Below, in pieces: positions 26,788-37,109 of a stretch of DNA of 64,000 nucleotides (its first letter is position 1; the number at the start of each line of letters is the position of its first letter). The notes under the pieces are model-generated. The model did not search any database. It was given only the letters and a program-made list of their open reading frames with translations, and was not told where the DNA came from. Position numbers and translations under genes: made by a program. Source of the stretch: Moraxella caviae (GTDB lineage: Bacteria; Pseudomonadota; Gammaproteobacteria; Pseudomonadales; Moraxellaceae); the NCBI RefSeq assembly GCF_002014985.1, contig NZ_MUXU01000035.1, forward strand, positions 26,548 through 90,547. Reading direction: 5' to 3'.

Positions 26788-27639
26788 TTATCCGTCAAAC
26801 TGGCTAAAATCCGCTGGACGTTTTTCACGAAAGGCGCTGATGGCTTCAAGCAATTCTTTTGAGCGCAGCCGCTCTAAAAATACTTCGCCTTCTTTGTCTA
26901 TGCACGCCAAAGTTTCGTCTAAGTCTTGGCGCAGCAGGCGTTTGCTGGCGGTGAGCGCACTCATGGGCAAGGCGGCAAGCGCACGCGCGGTATTTTGGGC
27001 GTGTTCGTACACGTCAGTGTCATGTGTGATGTGCGAAATCAGTCCGTAGTCTTTGGCGAGTGCTGCGTCAAATTTTTTGGCGCAAAACAGCAGCTCACAA
27101 GTGCGCAAATAGCCAATTTGCTGTGTCATTAGCCGTGTCATGCCTGCTTCTGGCGTCAAGCCTAGGCTGACAAAAGGCAGGGCAAACACCGCCGTGTCAT
27201 CACAATACACAAAATCAGCGTGGCACAAAATTGTCGTACCAATGCCAATCGCCACGCCTTTGATGGCAATGATTAAGGGCTTACTCAGCGTGGCAGCAGC
27301 TTTAATAAAACGAAAGGCTGGCAAGGCGGCGTCTTTGATGTCAGACATTTGGCTAAAAGCGATGAACTCATCAAGGTCATTGCCTGCGGTGAAATCTGCG
27401 CCTGCACCACGCAAAATCACGTTTTTCACCTCTGGCGAGCGTTCGGCAAATTCCAAAGCGTGCGCCAAGTGTGCGTACAGCTTGCCGTACAAGGCGTTTT
27501 TGGCAGCAGGACGGTCAATCATCAAGGTCAAAACGCCAGCGTCCAGCGAAACCTTTAAATGCTCAAATGCCAAGTCATGCAAGTCTGTGCTATCTTCGGT
27601 AGAATTTGATGGGGTTTGGGGATTTGGCGCGCTATTCAT
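26788..27639 (-). CDS. Enoyl-CoA hydratase/isomerase family protein
   Basis: A 283-residue crotonase-fold protein. The oxyanion-hole segments are visible: VILRGAGADFTAGNDLDEFI (first hole) and IKGVAIGIGTTILCHADFVY (second hole), then FALPFVSLGLTPEAGMTRLM carrying a Glu of the kind that catalyses hydration or isomerisation. The first 22 residues are Ser/Thr/Asn-rich. Substrate unclear; fatty-acid or side-chain degradation is possible. It lies upstream of lpxB on the same strand with a 145-base gap, so cotranscription is possible but not evident. Confidence 0.88.
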   Translation of the reverse strand: MNSAPNPQTPSNSTEDSTDLHDLAFEHLKVSLDAGVLTLMIDRPAAKNALYGKLYAHLAHALEFAERSPEVKNVILRGAGADFTAGNDLDEFIAFSQMSDIKDAALPAFRFIKAAATLSKPLIIAIKGVAIGIGTTILCHADFVYCDDTAVFALPFVSLGLTPEAGMTRLMTQQIGYLRTCELLFCAKKFDAALAKDYGLISHITHDTDVYEHAQNTARALAALPMSALTASKRLLRQDLDETLACIDKEGEVFLERLRSKELLEAISAFREKRPADFSQFDG

Positions 27640-27822
27640 AAATCGTCCTTAATTAAAAGTTATCCTTGAAACTGGTCGGCTTTTAGCATTAAAAACCAAC
27701 CAGTCGGTTTTTATCAATTCGCCAAGTTTGGTGGCTAAGTTTTACGGCTAAGTTTGATAAAAAACTGAGCAAAAATCTGGTTGAAAAACTGGGCGAAAAT
27801 CTAAGCGAAAAATTTAGCGCAC

Positions 27823-28530
27823 CTAAGCGGTTGGCTGTGCTTTATTTTTCTTAAGCAGCACCAGCACCGCACCATTGCCGCCTTCATTGCTGGGTGCAGA
27901 CACAAACGCCATGACTTGCGGCATTTGACGCAGCCAGCCATTGACGCAGGTTTTGATGATGGCGTCTGCGCCTTTGCCGTGCACGATTTTCACCACAGTT
28001 TCGCCATTTTGGCTGGCGATGCGCACCAGTTTTAGCACGGCATTTCTGGCGTCTTCAATGCTTGAGCCGTGCAAATCCACCGCATCGTACCAGCGCAATT
28101 TACCTTGCTTGAGCTGCTCAAACACTTTATTTTGCAGGCTTGGCTGCTTGTAGCTTAAAAAGGCTTCGCCCGCCACAGGGTTTAGTAGCGCTTGCATATC
28201 AGACAGCGCCACATCGCTAAAATCTTCACCGCCTTGGGCGTTGGCGCGGCGGTACAAGGCGTTGTCGTCCGTTTTATTGACTTTTTGCACCACGCTTTTT
28301 TCGTGCTTGAGAGGTTTTACGCCGTGCATGGCTTGCATAAATAGCACCATGTCCTCGCCCACAAGCTCGCTGTCAAATCGTTTGACCTGCTTTTCTATGT
28401 GTTTTTTGCTGGGTAGGGCGGTGGTTTGCTCGCCTTTTTCGTCTGCGTGGCTGGCCTTGGTTTTATTGCCACTCATTTGCTTGAGTTCGTTTTGTAAATC
28501 TTTGGAAAGTAAGTCTTTAAAAGTTGTCAT
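27823..28530 (-). CDS. Smr-domain protein
   Basis: A 235-residue protein. The C-terminal 85 residues are a Smr domain with its two signatures: DLHGSSIEDARNAVLKLVR and VKIVHGKGADAIIK. The N-terminal 140 residues are polar and probably disordered. Stand-alone Smr proteins of this type (SmrA/YdaL-like) can nick DNA or cleave mRNA at stalled ribosomes; which applies here is not known. Single gene on the minus strand. Confidence 0.88.
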   Translation of the reverse strand: MTTFKDLLSKDLQNELKQMSGNKTKASHADEKGEQTTALPSKKHIEKQVKRFDSELVGEDMVLFMQAMHGVKPLKHEKSVVQKVNKTDDNALYRRANAQGGEDFSDVALSDMQALLNPVAGEAFLSYKQPSLQNKVFEQLKQGKLRWYDAVDLHGSSIEDARNAVLKLVRIASQNGETVVKIVHGKGADAIIKTCVNGWLRQMPQVMAFVSAPSNEGGNGAVLVLLKKNKAQPTA

Positions 28531-28721
28531 GATTGTTGGTTGTTTTGTGAATAAATCGGTTGATAAATTGATTGGTAAAATGGTTGCTAATCGCTTGAAA
28601 AAATCGTGCGTTTTTTGGCTTAACTTTATCTAAACACCACAAGCGTTTTAAAGTTCATTTTGCAACATTAAGCCTTGATTATCAAGCCTTTTTTATCAAG
28701 TTTGGTTTTTAGGCATGAAAT

Positions 28722-28753
28722 AAACGCCGAAAGCGGTGGCAATCGGCGTTGGA
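28722..28753 (-). terminator. Terminator after DAHP synthase gene
   Basis: Minus-strand stem AACGCCGA / TCGGCGTT followed by TATTT, about 20 bases beyond the stop. Confidence 0.7.
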
Positions 28754-28770
28754 GTTGGTTGGGCTAAGTC

Positions 28771-29865
28771 TTAGCGGTTTGCCAAGTGTGGTTTTACAGC
28801 ATTGGCAAATTCACGCAAGGTGTCTGCGGTGGCGTCCCAATCTAGGCAGCCGTCCGTTACCGATTTGCCGTATTCTAGCTGGCTTAGGTCGGCTGGAATG
28901 TTTTGGCGTCCGCCTTTTAGATGGCTTTCAATCATCAAGCCCATGATGGATTGGTTGCCGTTTTGGATTTGTCCTGCGATGTTTTGAATCACCATCGGCT
29001 GTAGGTACGGGTCTTTGCCAGAGTTGGCGTGGCTTGCGTCCACCATGATTTTGCCGTTGGTTTTGCCTTTGGCAAGCTCATCTTCGGCAGCGGCGATGGC
29101 GGTTTCGTCATAGTTTGGCTGATCGTTACCGCCACGCAGTACGACGTGGGCGTATTTGTTGCCGCGCGATTTGATGATGGATACTTTGCCATCTGATGAC
29201 AGACCAAGGAAGCTGTGTCCTGATTTCACCGCTTGCATGGCGTTTACCGCCACCGTCATGCTGCCGTCCGTGCCGTTTTTAAAGCCGACAGGGCAAGACA
29301 GACCGCTGCTCATTTCACGGTGCGTTTGGCTTTCGGTGGTGCGCGCGCCAATGGCTGACCAGCTGATTAAATCTTGCATATATTGCGGTGTGTTTGGATC
29401 GAGCGCTTCGGTGGCGCATGGCAAGCCTTTTTCGTTCAAGTCCAAAAGTAGCTTACGCGCAAGCCCCAAGCCTTTTTCAATATCAAAGCTGTCGTCCATG
29501 TTTGGATCGTTGATTAAGCCTTTCCAGCCTGTCGTGGTGCGTGGTTTTTCAAAGTACACACGCATGACGATGAACAAATCGTCTTTTAGCTCATCGGCAA
29601 GCACGGCAAGTTTGTCGGCATATTCGTGTGCGGCTTTGACATCGTGAATTGAGCAAGGCCCAACCACCACCAAAATGCGCTTGTCTTTGCCATCTAGGAT
29701 ATTTTGAATGGTGGTGCGTCCGTGCAGCACGGTTTGATAAGCTGCATCAGAAAGTGGGTATTGTGCTTTTAGTTCGTCTGGAGTAATCAGCGGAATGAAT
29801 TTTTCAATGTTCACGTCATCAATTTCTGCGTTATGGGTAGCATTATGGATAGTAGGCTGGCTCAT
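28771..29865 (-). CDS. aroG: 3-deoxy-7-phosphoheptulonate synthase (DAHP synthase, class I)
   Basis: A 364-residue protein from the ATG at 29865, chosen because AGGA lies about ten bases upstream; in-frame starts at 29901 and 29994 add unconserved residues. Class I signatures are present: RILVVVGPCSIHDVKAAHEY, MRVYFEKPRTTTGWKGLIND, GARTTESQTHREMSSGL (phosphate contacts) and MVDASHANSGKDPYLQP (metal ligand). It condenses PEP and erythrose-4-phosphate, the entry step of aromatic amino-acid synthesis. The paralogue type (Phe-, Tyr- or Trp-sensitive) cannot be told from sequence alone. Confidence 0.94.
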   Translation of the reverse strand: MSQPTIHNATHNAEIDDVNIEKFIPLITPDELKAQYPLSDAAYQTVLHGRTTIQNILDGKDKRILVVVGPCSIHDVKAAHEYADKLAVLADELKDDLFIVMRVYFEKPRTTTGWKGLINDPNMDDSFDIEKGLGLARKLLLDLNEKGLPCATEALDPNTPQYMQDLISWSAIGARTTESQTHREMSSGLSCPVGFKNGTDGSMTVAVNAMQAVKSGHSFLGLSSDGKVSIIKSRGNKYAHVVLRGGNDQPNYDETAIAAAEDELAKGKTNGKIMVDASHANSGKDPYLQPMVIQNIAGQIQNGNQSIMGLMIESHLKGGRQNIPADLSQLEYGKSVTDGCLDWDATADTLREFANAVKPHLANR

Positions 29866-30533
29866 GGCTGTTCCTGTTGTCAGTCTCGCTTCGCTTGTCA
29901 TTTGCTTGCGTACGATTAAATTGTTGCTGTAAAGCAGTTTTTTGTAAAGCACATTATGCACACAAAGACGATACTTGACAAGACGTAATCGCACCGATTT
30001 ACATAAATTTTTGAAATTTTCTTATAAAAAAGCCAAAATTCATTCCAAATTTTTATGATTACCCATAAAAAACGCAGCGTTTTTTCATTTGTACGCTGGT
30101 TTGTATCAGGATTTTTGGGCAATTTATCTAATAAGTGGATAAAGATAGCAAAAGAATGTATAAAGTAACAACTTGCGCATGATAAGCGACCATTTGCAAA
30201 CTTTATCAAAAATTTATGAAAAAATCGTGAATATTTGCAAGCATTTATAGCATAAAAACTAAAACCAAAAATTAAAACCACCGCCAAAACATTCATTAAA
30301 AAGTGCGTGCATTAAAAGGTGCGTAAAATTTCTTTGAAAGAAAAACGCTGTCATTTTGCCTATTTTTTCGCCTTGTGGTATTATGGCAAGATTTTGTTGC
30401 GCATTTGCAAAACGTGCGCCGTGCAGTGATAAGTTTGACAAATGATACCGCCAAAATGCAGCAAAACGCTGGCTTGTGTGATGGCGATGAGAATTTTGTA
30501 GATTTTAGGTTTGTAAATTTAGTTGATGGGATT
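29866..30533. other. Long AT-rich divergent intergenic region
   Basis: About 670 bases between the DAHP synthase gene (minus) and ispB (plus). It contains the palindrome AAAAAACGC-A-GCGTTTTTT (30066-30084), which lies within a possible ten-codon minus-strand leader frame (30088-30059), and AT-rich promoter-like sequence. Minus-strand open frames here are low in complexity and show no homology features, so I do not annotate them. Confidence 0.5.
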
Positions 30534-31523
30534 ATGAGTATGACAACCAGTTATGCCGACATTCAAAGTATCGTGGCGGACGATTTTGCCATCATGGATA
30601 AGCAGGTATTTGGCAGTCTTAATTCAAAAGTGCAGCTGGTGATGAAGGTGTCTGAGCACGTCATCAACGCAGGCGGCAAGCGTATGCGTCCTTTGATTAC
30701 GCTTTTGACCGCGCGAATGCTAAGCGATGTGCAAAGTGCGCAAGCGATGGAGCTGGCGGCAATCACCGAAATGCTGCACACGGCAACGCTTGTGCATGAT
30801 GATGTGATTGACGCATCTGGGCTAAGACGTGGACGACCAACGGCAAACGCCACTTGGGATAACGCAACCGCTGTTTTGGTGGGGGATTATCTGATTGCCC
30901 GTTCGTTTAATTTATTAGTAGGATTTAATAATCTGCCGCTGCTTAAGCTGTTTTCTGATGGCACTTGCGACATTGCCGAAGGTGAAGTTTTGCAATTACA
31001 GCATCAACATAATCCTGAAACCACTGAGCATGATTATCTGCAAATCATTGACGGCAAGACATCGCGCCTATTTATGATGGCGACCAAAGGCGCTGCACTA
31101 CTACAAGGGCGAGATGAGCTTTTGGACGATTTGGGTGCGTTCGCTTATCATTTTGGTAATGCGTTTCAGATGATTGATGATGTGCTGGATTTCACAGGCG
31201 ATGCCGCGGTGATGGGTAAAAACTTGGGCGATGATTTGGCGGAAGGTAAGCCAACGCTACCAATCATCAAAACTTTAGAAATTCTTAAAAATAGCGATAC
31301 GCAAAATTATGACAAATTGCGCATTGCGGTGCAAACGGGTAAGGTTCTGGACGCAGGTGAGTTGATTGCGCTGGTGCAGCAATCAGGTGCGCTGGATTAT
31401 TGCAAAAAACGTGCGCTGGACGAAACCAAACTTGCCCAAGCTGCGCTAAGTAAATTACCAGAAAACCGCTATCGTGAAGGTTTGTATCTATTGACCGAGC
31501 TTGCCAGCGCGCGTTTGGTGTAA
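30534..31523 (+). CDS. ispB: Polyprenyl diphosphate synthase (octaprenyl type)
   Basis: A 329-residue protein from the ATG at 30534 (30540 is two codons later and equally possible). Both aspartate-rich motifs of trans-prenyl transferases are present: LVHDDVIDASGLRRGRPT and QMIDDVLDFTGD, with GGKRMRPLI for IPP binding. It makes the long isoprenoid side chain of ubiquinone; the chain length (octa- or nona-) cannot be read from sequence with certainty. Stands alone. Confidence 0.93.
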   Translation: MSMTTSYADIQSIVADDFAIMDKQVFGSLNSKVQLVMKVSEHVINAGGKRMRPLITLLTARMLSDVQSAQAMELAAITEMLHTATLVHDDVIDASGLRRGRPTANATWDNATAVLVGDYLIARSFNLLVGFNNLPLLKLFSDGTCDIAEGEVLQLQHQHNPETTEHDYLQIIDGKTSRLFMMATKGAALLQGRDELLDDLGAFAYHFGNAFQMIDDVLDFTGDAAVMGKNLGDDLAEGKPTLPIIKTLEILKNSDTQNYDKLRIAVQTGKVLDAGELIALVQQSGALDYCKKRALDETKLAQAALSKLPENRYREGLYLLTELASARLV

Positions 31524-31577
31524 TCTCAAACTTTAAAATAAAGCCAAGCGTCAAGCAGTGGCAACAGGTGGTGGGCG

Positions 31578-32510
31578 ATGAATTTTTTGCTGATGGCGAT
31601 TGCGGCATCGGTTTTGGTTTCGGTGTTTTTAAAGCTGGCTAGGCGTGCCGACCTTGACATTGCGCAGGCGATTTTAGTCAATTATGCGACAGCGCTTGTG
31701 CTGTGTTTGTGGTTTTTGCGCCCTGATTTTTCTGCCGAAGTATTGCGTGGCGCAGACTTTTGGCAAATGGGCGCGCCTGTGTTTTTGCTGTTGGGCGTGC
31801 TGCTGCCGAGCGTGTTTGTCATCATGGCAAAGGCGGTGGCGGTGGTTGGCATTGCCAAATCGGACGCAGCGCAGCGATTGGCGCTGTTTTTGCCAGTGAT
31901 TGCCGCCTTTGTGCTGTTTGGCGAAGTGCTGACGGCATCTAAGGCGGTGGGCATTGCGCTTGCTTTTGTGGCTTTGTTGTGTTTGGTAACTAAACCTAAT
32001 GCTAAACCCAGCACAAAACTTGCCAACGCTGCCAATACCAATAATTCATTAGCCGCCCATTCATCTGCGCAGCCCAAAACCACCACCAAAACCACCGCCT
32101 TGCTGCTGTTTGGCGTGTGGGTTGGCTATGGTGTGATTGATATTTTGTTCAAGCAGATGTCAAAGCTCGGCAGTGCTTTTTCGGTAACGCTGTTCATCTC
32201 ATTTGCGCTGGCTTTGGTGCTGATGGCGGGGTATTTGCTTGCCAAGCGTACGGTGTGGCATGATGCAAGTCTGGCGGGTGGCGTACTGCTTGGGGCGCTA
32301 AATTTTGCCAATATTTTATTTTACATCAGAGCGCACCAAGTGCTAAGCGATGACCCGACGCTTGTATTTGTAGGCATGAATATTGGCGTGCTGACGCTGG
32401 GTGCGTTTGTTGGCGTGGCGGTGTTTGGCGAGCGCTTGGGCAGGCTTGCTTGGCTAGGCTTGGTTTTGGGCGTGGCAGCGATTTTTTGTTTGTTTTGGGG
32501 TGGGTTTTAA
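31578..32510 (+). CDS. DMT superfamily (EamA-like) permease
   Basis: A 310-residue protein with about ten hydrophobic segments in two halves split by a polar loop (TKPNAKPSTKLANAANTNNS), the layout of drug/metabolite transporters. The first helix is preceded by almost no soluble sequence. Substrate unknown. It begins 54 bases after ispB and could be cotranscribed with it. Confidence 0.8.
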   Translation: MNFLLMAIAASVLVSVFLKLARRADLDIAQAILVNYATALVLCLWFLRPDFSAEVLRGADFWQMGAPVFLLLGVLLPSVFVIMAKAVAVVGIAKSDAAQRLALFLPVIAAFVLFGEVLTASKAVGIALAFVALLCLVTKPNAKPSTKLANAANTNNSLAAHSSAQPKTTTKTTALLLFGVWVGYGVIDILFKQMSKLGSAFSVTLFISFALALVLMAGYLLAKRTVWHDASLAGGVLLGALNFANILFYIRAHQVLSDDPTLVFVGMNIGVLTLGAFVGVAVFGERLGRLAWLGLVLGVAAIFCLFWGGF

Positions 32511-32697
32511 GGCGGAGATTTGCGTTCAATGTGAGCCAAATGATGGTTTGCAGTTTTGGTTCAAGCGAACGCTTAACATAAATTAAAACCTGCTTTTAAA
32601 CGCTGGCGAACCTTTACCAACTTGGCTAAAACTCAACTTACAACCAATTTCAAACAGTTTGGCCTTTTAAAATATTAACAATCAACAAAGGTGCTTT

Positions 32698-32949
32698 ATG
32701 AAAAAAGTAGCGATCATCACGGCAGCAGCGGCATTAAGCGCTTGTGCGACATCAAATCCTGCACAAAATACTGCACAAAACACAGATGTGGTTGGCGCGG
32801 TGAATCCAGCCAGCGAATTTTGCGTACAGCAAGGCGGTAAATTGCAAATCCAAAAAGACGCACAAGGTAATGAATATGGCGTGTGTCATTTGCCAAATGG
32901 AAAAGTGGTGGACGAATGGGAATTTTTTCGCCAGCACAGTGCGAAATGA
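32698..32949 (+). CDS. DUF333 lipoprotein
   Basis: An 83-residue lipoprotein: short signal with lipobox LSAC (Cys16), an Ala/Asn/Thr linker and a DUF333 domain (NPASEFCVQQGGKLQIQKD, YGVCHLPNGKVVDEWEFFR). The two domain cysteines are at the conserved spots. DUF333 proteins are small envelope lipoproteins of unknown function, sometimes annotated as hemolysins. Ribosome site AAAGGTG upstream. Confidence 0.88.
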   Translation: MKKVAIITAAAALSACATSNPAQNTAQNTDVVGAVNPASEFCVQQGGKLQIQKDAQGNEYGVCHLPNGKVVDEWEFFRQHSAK

Positions 32950-33179
32950 CCGCCAAGTGATTGATGTAGCGTGCAGACGGTAAGTTTTTAGTGGTTTTTC
33001 GCCAACATTATTCATGCTGTCTGTGTGCTTTTTGTCTTATGCTTATTTGGCTTGACTAAAATTTACGTCAGATATGACCGATGACGCTTCATTGAATGGG
33101 TTAAATATTTATAATTTATTAAAAATTATATAAATAAAATTTACAAATATATAAGACAAACAAAAAACAAGAGAGTATT

Positions 33180-35216
33180 ATGAGCAAGCTAAATCCACGC
33201 CAGCAAGAAGCCCTTGCGCACGTTTCTGGGCCTTTGTTGGTATTGGCAGGCGCAGGCAGCGGCAAGACGAGCGTGATTACCCAAAAAATTGCCCATTTGA
33301 TTGAAAACTGTAACGTGCCAGCCGAGCGCATTACGGCGATGACCTTTACCAATAAGGCGGCGCGCGAGATGAAGGCGCGTGTGCAAAAACTTTTGCCGCC
33401 TGAGCGCACGCGCGGCTTGACGGTGTCTACCTTTCACCAATTTGGCTTGCAGTTTTTACGCTATGAGCTGGTGAACACGCCGCTGAAGGGCAATTTTAGT
33501 ATTATGGACAGCGATGACTCCAAGCGTCTTTTGTTGGAGCTGATGCAGCGTGATAACTTAAGCGGTGCGGAGAGTAGAGAGCTGGTTGGCAAGGCGATCA
33601 AGATGATTTCTGACTGGAAAAACGATTTGATTCCTCCAGAAGATGCTTTGCAGACGCTGAATGATCCAGAAGATGCGATGTTTGCGCATTTGTACGGGCT
33701 GTATGAGCGCAATTTGCGTGCGTATAATGCGGTGGATTTTGACGATTTGATTGTCCTGCCTGCCAAGATTTTAAAAGAAAATACCACCGTACGTGACAAG
33801 TGGCAAAATCGCATTCGCTATCTTTTGGTGGACGAATACCAAGACACCAACACCGCACAGTACGAGCTGATTAAGCTACTTGTCGGTGTGCAGGCGCGCT
33901 TTACGGTGGTGGGCGATGACGACCAATCCATCTATGCGTGGCGTGGCGCAAAACCTGAAAACATGGCGCTGCTTAAGCAAGATTTTCCAAAATTGCACGT
34001 TGTCAAACTTGAGCAAAACTACCGCTCCACCAATCGCATTTTGCACGCGGCAAACTCCGTCATCACCAATAACGAGCATATTTTTGAAAAATCGCTGTGG
34101 TCGGATAAAGGCGAAGGCGAGCAAATTCGTGTGATTACTTGCCCTAATGATTTGGACGAAGCCGAGCGTGTTGCCAAAGAAATCGTGGCGCACCGTTTGC
34201 GTAACGGCAATCAGTGGGAGCAATATGCGGTGCTGTATCGCAGTAATTTTCAAGCGCGCGTGCTAGAAACCGAGCTGCGCCAGCTTGACGTGCCTTATAA
34301 ACTGTCTGGCGGTACGTCATTTTTTGCACGCACCGAAATCAAAGACGTGATGAGCTATTTGCGCATCATTTTAAATCCTGATGACGATGCGGCATTTTTG
34401 CGTATTATTAACACGCCTAAGCGTGGCATGGGTTCGGCAACGCTAGAAAAACTTGGCTTACTTGCCCAAGAATACAGCATTTCGCTGCTGTCTGCGTGCA
34501 GTCATGCAGGGCTAAAAGCAGCGGTGGGTAATAAGGCAAGCCATACGTTGCAAGACTTTGCGGAGTTTATTGAGCGTTATACGCGTGATTTGTACGACAA
34601 TCCAGACCCAATGCCGCTGGTGCGCCAGATGATTATGGAAACGGGCTATATTGATTTTATCAAAGAAGACAGCAAAACACCACAACAAGAAAAAAACCGC
34701 CTTGATAACATTGAAATGCTGTACACCAGTATTCAAAATCTCATCAATCGTGCCGAAGACGATGACGAAAAGAGCATTGAAGCGGTGATTCGTAAACTGG
34801 TGCTGCTTGATATGCTGGAGCAGCAGCAAGAAGAAGAAAATACCAATAAAGTCAATCTGATGACGCTGCACGCCGCTAAGGGGCTTGAGTTTGACTATGT
34901 GTACATTATTGGCGTGGAAGAAGAGATTTTGCCGCACCGCAATTCTATGATGGCTGACACCATTGAAGAAGAGCGGCGCTTGATGTATGTGGGCATTACG
35001 CGCGCAAGGCTTGAGCTGACGCTGCTTTTGGCGCAAAAACGCCGTGCTGGCAAGGATTATAAAATGACCACGCCATCACGCTTTTTGGACGAGCTGCCAT
35101 TAGAGCACGTCAATTATCCCGGCAAGCGTGGCGCAGCACAAAAAGACCCAAAACAAGTGGCGCAGGATTATCTGGCGAACATTCAAGCCATGCTGGCGGC
35201 AAAAAGACGCGGCTGA
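33180..35216 (+). CDS. rep: ATP-dependent DNA helicase Rep
   Basis: A 678-residue superfamily 1 helicase, nearly the same length as E. coli Rep. Motif I is GAGSGKTSV, motif II VDEYQDTN, motif III GDDDQSIYAWRGA, motif IV region LEQNYRSTNRIL, motif V TLHAAKGLEFDYVYI and motif VI RRLMYVGITRARLEL. It lacks the long C-terminal extension of UvrD. It unwinds DNA 3' to 5' and helps forks past protein blocks. Monocistronic. Confidence 0.93.
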   Translation: MSKLNPRQQEALAHVSGPLLVLAGAGSGKTSVITQKIAHLIENCNVPAERITAMTFTNKAAREMKARVQKLLPPERTRGLTVSTFHQFGLQFLRYELVNTPLKGNFSIMDSDDSKRLLLELMQRDNLSGAESRELVGKAIKMISDWKNDLIPPEDALQTLNDPEDAMFAHLYGLYERNLRAYNAVDFDDLIVLPAKILKENTTVRDKWQNRIRYLLVDEYQDTNTAQYELIKLLVGVQARFTVVGDDDQSIYAWRGAKPENMALLKQDFPKLHVVKLEQNYRSTNRILHAANSVITNNEHIFEKSLWSDKGEGEQIRVITCPNDLDEAERVAKEIVAHRLRNGNQWEQYAVLYRSNFQARVLETELRQLDVPYKLSGGTSFFARTEIKDVMSYLRIILNPDDDAAFLRIINTPKRGMGSATLEKLGLLAQEYSISLLSACSHAGLKAAVGNKASHTLQDFAEFIERYTRDLYDNPDPMPLVRQMIMETGYIDFIKEDSKTPQQEKNRLDNIEMLYTSIQNLINRAEDDDEKSIEAVIRKLVLLDMLEQQQEEENTNKVNLMTLHAAKGLEFDYVYIIGVEEEILPHRNSMMADTIEEERRLMYVGITRARLELTLLLAQKRRAGKDYKMTTPSRFLDELPLEHVNYPGKRGAAQKDPKQVAQDYLANIQAMLAAKRRG

Positions 35217-35499
35217 TTGCTGGCGGAGTGTTGAGCGGTCGTGGTTTGGCTATTGATTGGCGAATGGCGTAAGGTTTATAAAAACAGGGCAAGTTGGCGT
35301 GATTTATTAAAACATCGCCAACATATCGTAAAAGCCATAAAATCACCAAACTTTAGCCAAAAATCCGTGAACAATCCGTCAAAATCCACCAAATTTTTGG
35401 CAAAATTTCATCAAATTATACATCGTGGGTAAAATGTGCTAAAATTAGGCAAATTTTCCTACGATGGCGTAGGTGCGCAATTCACATCTTGGGGGCGTT

Positions 35500-36225
35500 A
35501 TGTCTGACAAAAATCCAAAATTTTCTCGTATTTTGCTCAAACTTTCTGGCGAAGCCTTGGCAGGCGGCAAGGATATGGGTATTGATGCCAATATTTTAGA
35601 CCAGATGAGTCTGTCTATTGCGCACTTGCGTGGGCTTGGCGTGCAGGTAGGTATTGTTGTGGGCGGTGGTAACTTGTACCGTGGCAGCACCCTACAAAAG
35701 CAAGGCTTGGTAGGGCGTGTAACTGGCGATCAGATGGGTATGTTGGCAACGGTCATGAACGGACTTGCCATGCGTGATGCGCTGGTGCGCCGTAACATCA
35801 AAACTCGCCTGATGTCAGCACTGAATATCTCTACCATCGGTGAGCAGTATTCTAGCCGTGAAGCCATTCGCCATCTGAATAACGGTGAAGTGTGTATTTT
35901 TGTGGCAGGTACGGGCAATCCGTTTTTCACCACCGACACCGCAGCGTGCTTGCGTGGCATTGAGATTGAAGCAGGCTTGATTCTAAAAGCCACGAAAGTT
36001 GATGGCGTATATGACAAAGACCCAAGCGTTCATGCTGATGCGGTAAAATACGACAGCCTAAGTTTTGATGAAGTGCTGGAGAAAAAATTGGGCGTGATGG
36101 ATTTGACCGCCATCGCCTTGTGCCGTGAGCATAACGTGCCATTGCAGGTGTTTGACATGAATAAGCCAAACGCATTATTAAACGTGGTGATGGGTGAAGC
36201 GGAAGGTACTCGAGTTTACCACTGA
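35500..36225 (+). CDS. pyrH: UMP kinase
   Basis: A 241-residue protein from the ATG at 35500 (GGGGGC upstream). Amino-acid-kinase fold: [42 protein letters not shown] and [16 protein letters not shown] are PyrH hallmarks, as is [13 protein letters not shown]. It phosphorylates UMP to UDP. First gene of the conserved pyrH-frr-uppS-cdsA-dxr-rseP-bamA block. Confidence 0.96.
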   Translation: MSDKNPKFSRILLKLSGEALAGGKDMGIDANILDQMSLSIAHLRGLGVQVGIVVGGGNLYRGSTLQKQGLVGRVTGDQMGMLATVMNGLAMRDALVRRNIKTRLMSALNISTIGEQYSSREAIRHLNNGEVCIFVAGTGNPFFTTDTAACLRGIEIEAGLILKATKVDGVYDKDPSVHADAVKYDSLSFDEVLEKKLGVMDLTAIALCREHNVPLQVFDMNKPNALLNVVMGEAEGTRVYH

Positions 36226-36285
36226 TGGCTTGTCATTGCAGGTAAACCACGCCAAAACACATTTTAAATTTAAAAAGGAAAACTT

Positions 36286-36840
36286 ATGATTAACGACATC
36301 AAAAAAGATGGCGAAAGCCGTATGCAAAAATCCCTAGAAGCCTTGGAAAATGCGTTTGCCAAATTGCGTACAGGGCGTGCGCATCCGGGAATTTTGTCAG
36401 GGGTGATGGTGAGCTATTATGGCTCTGATATGCCGCTAAACCAAGTGGCAAGCATCAACGTAGAAGACAGCCGCACGCTTTTGGTACAGCCGTTTGACCG
36501 CTCTATGGTGCAGGCGGTGGATAAGGCGATTCGTGAAGCGGATTTGGGTCTAAATCCAATGACCGCAGACGTGATTCGTGTGCCAATGCCAGCTTTGACC
36601 GAAGAGACACGCCGTGATATGCAAAAATTGGCACGTTCGGACGCTGAGCAGGCGCGCGTGTCTGTGCGTAACATTCGCCGTGATATGTTGCACGACATCA
36701 AAACTTTGGTGAAAGACAAAGAAATTTCAGAAGATGATGAGCGTCGTGCAGGTGATGACATTCAAAAACTGACCGATAAATTCATCGGCAATATTGACGC
36801 ACGCCTTGAGAAAAAAGAAGCTGAATTGATGGAAGTGTGA
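36286..36840 (+). CDS. frr: Ribosome recycling factor
   Basis: A 184-residue protein of normal length (E. coli 185). Conserved segments include [38 protein letters not shown] and [15 protein letters not shown]. Together with EF-G it splits the post-termination ribosome. It follows pyrH by 60 bases with AAAAAGGAAAA as ribosome site. Confidence 0.96.
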   Translation: MINDIKKDGESRMQKSLEALENAFAKLRTGRAHPGILSGVMVSYYGSDMPLNQVASINVEDSRTLLVQPFDRSMVQAVDKAIREADLGLNPMTADVIRVPMPALTEETRRDMQKLARSDAEQARVSVRNIRRDMLHDIKTLVKDKEISEDDERRAGDDIQKLTDKFIGNIDARLEKKEAELMEV

Positions 36841-36857
36841 TACACATCAATGCGCTT

Positions 36858-36890
36858 GGCAAGGTTGGGTGAGTGCCTAGCCTTGCTTTT
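36858..36890 (+). terminator. Possible terminator after frr
   Basis: GGCAAGG and CCTTGC arms around a loop, followed by TTTT. The stem is imperfect, so some read-through into uppS is likely. Confidence 0.5.
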
Positions 36891-37109
36891 GGATTGTGCG
36901 CACATTTTTGCGCAAGATTTTGTGTTGTGCTAAAAAATTGGATGTGCGCAAGATTTAGATTTGCACAAAAGCTTGTGTATAATTTGTCGGTTTATTGTGT
37001 AATGATTGATAGACCGCAGTGATAATTTTTAGCTTTTAACCCCATCAATACCGCCTGACGCATTGTCAAGGCAAATTGATTGGATTGCATTGTTTAACCG
37101 TTTGATACC

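Noticed and set aside
27730..27825. Loose repeats of AAAAnCTGnGCnAAAATC before the Smr gene end
   Set aside because: The units are irregular and short, probably a result of base composition.
30059..30088. Ten-codon leader frame (MKKRCVFYG) covering a palindrome upstream of DAHP synthase
   Set aside because: Only one Phe and one Tyr, no alternating hairpins and no good ribosome site, so attenuation is not supported.
29916..30296. Minus-strand open frame of about 126 codons between DAHP synthase and ispB
   Set aside because: The composition follows the AT-rich DNA (Phe, Ile, Lys, Asn) with no ribosome site, domain or sensible start, and it overlaps the DAHP synthase upstream region.
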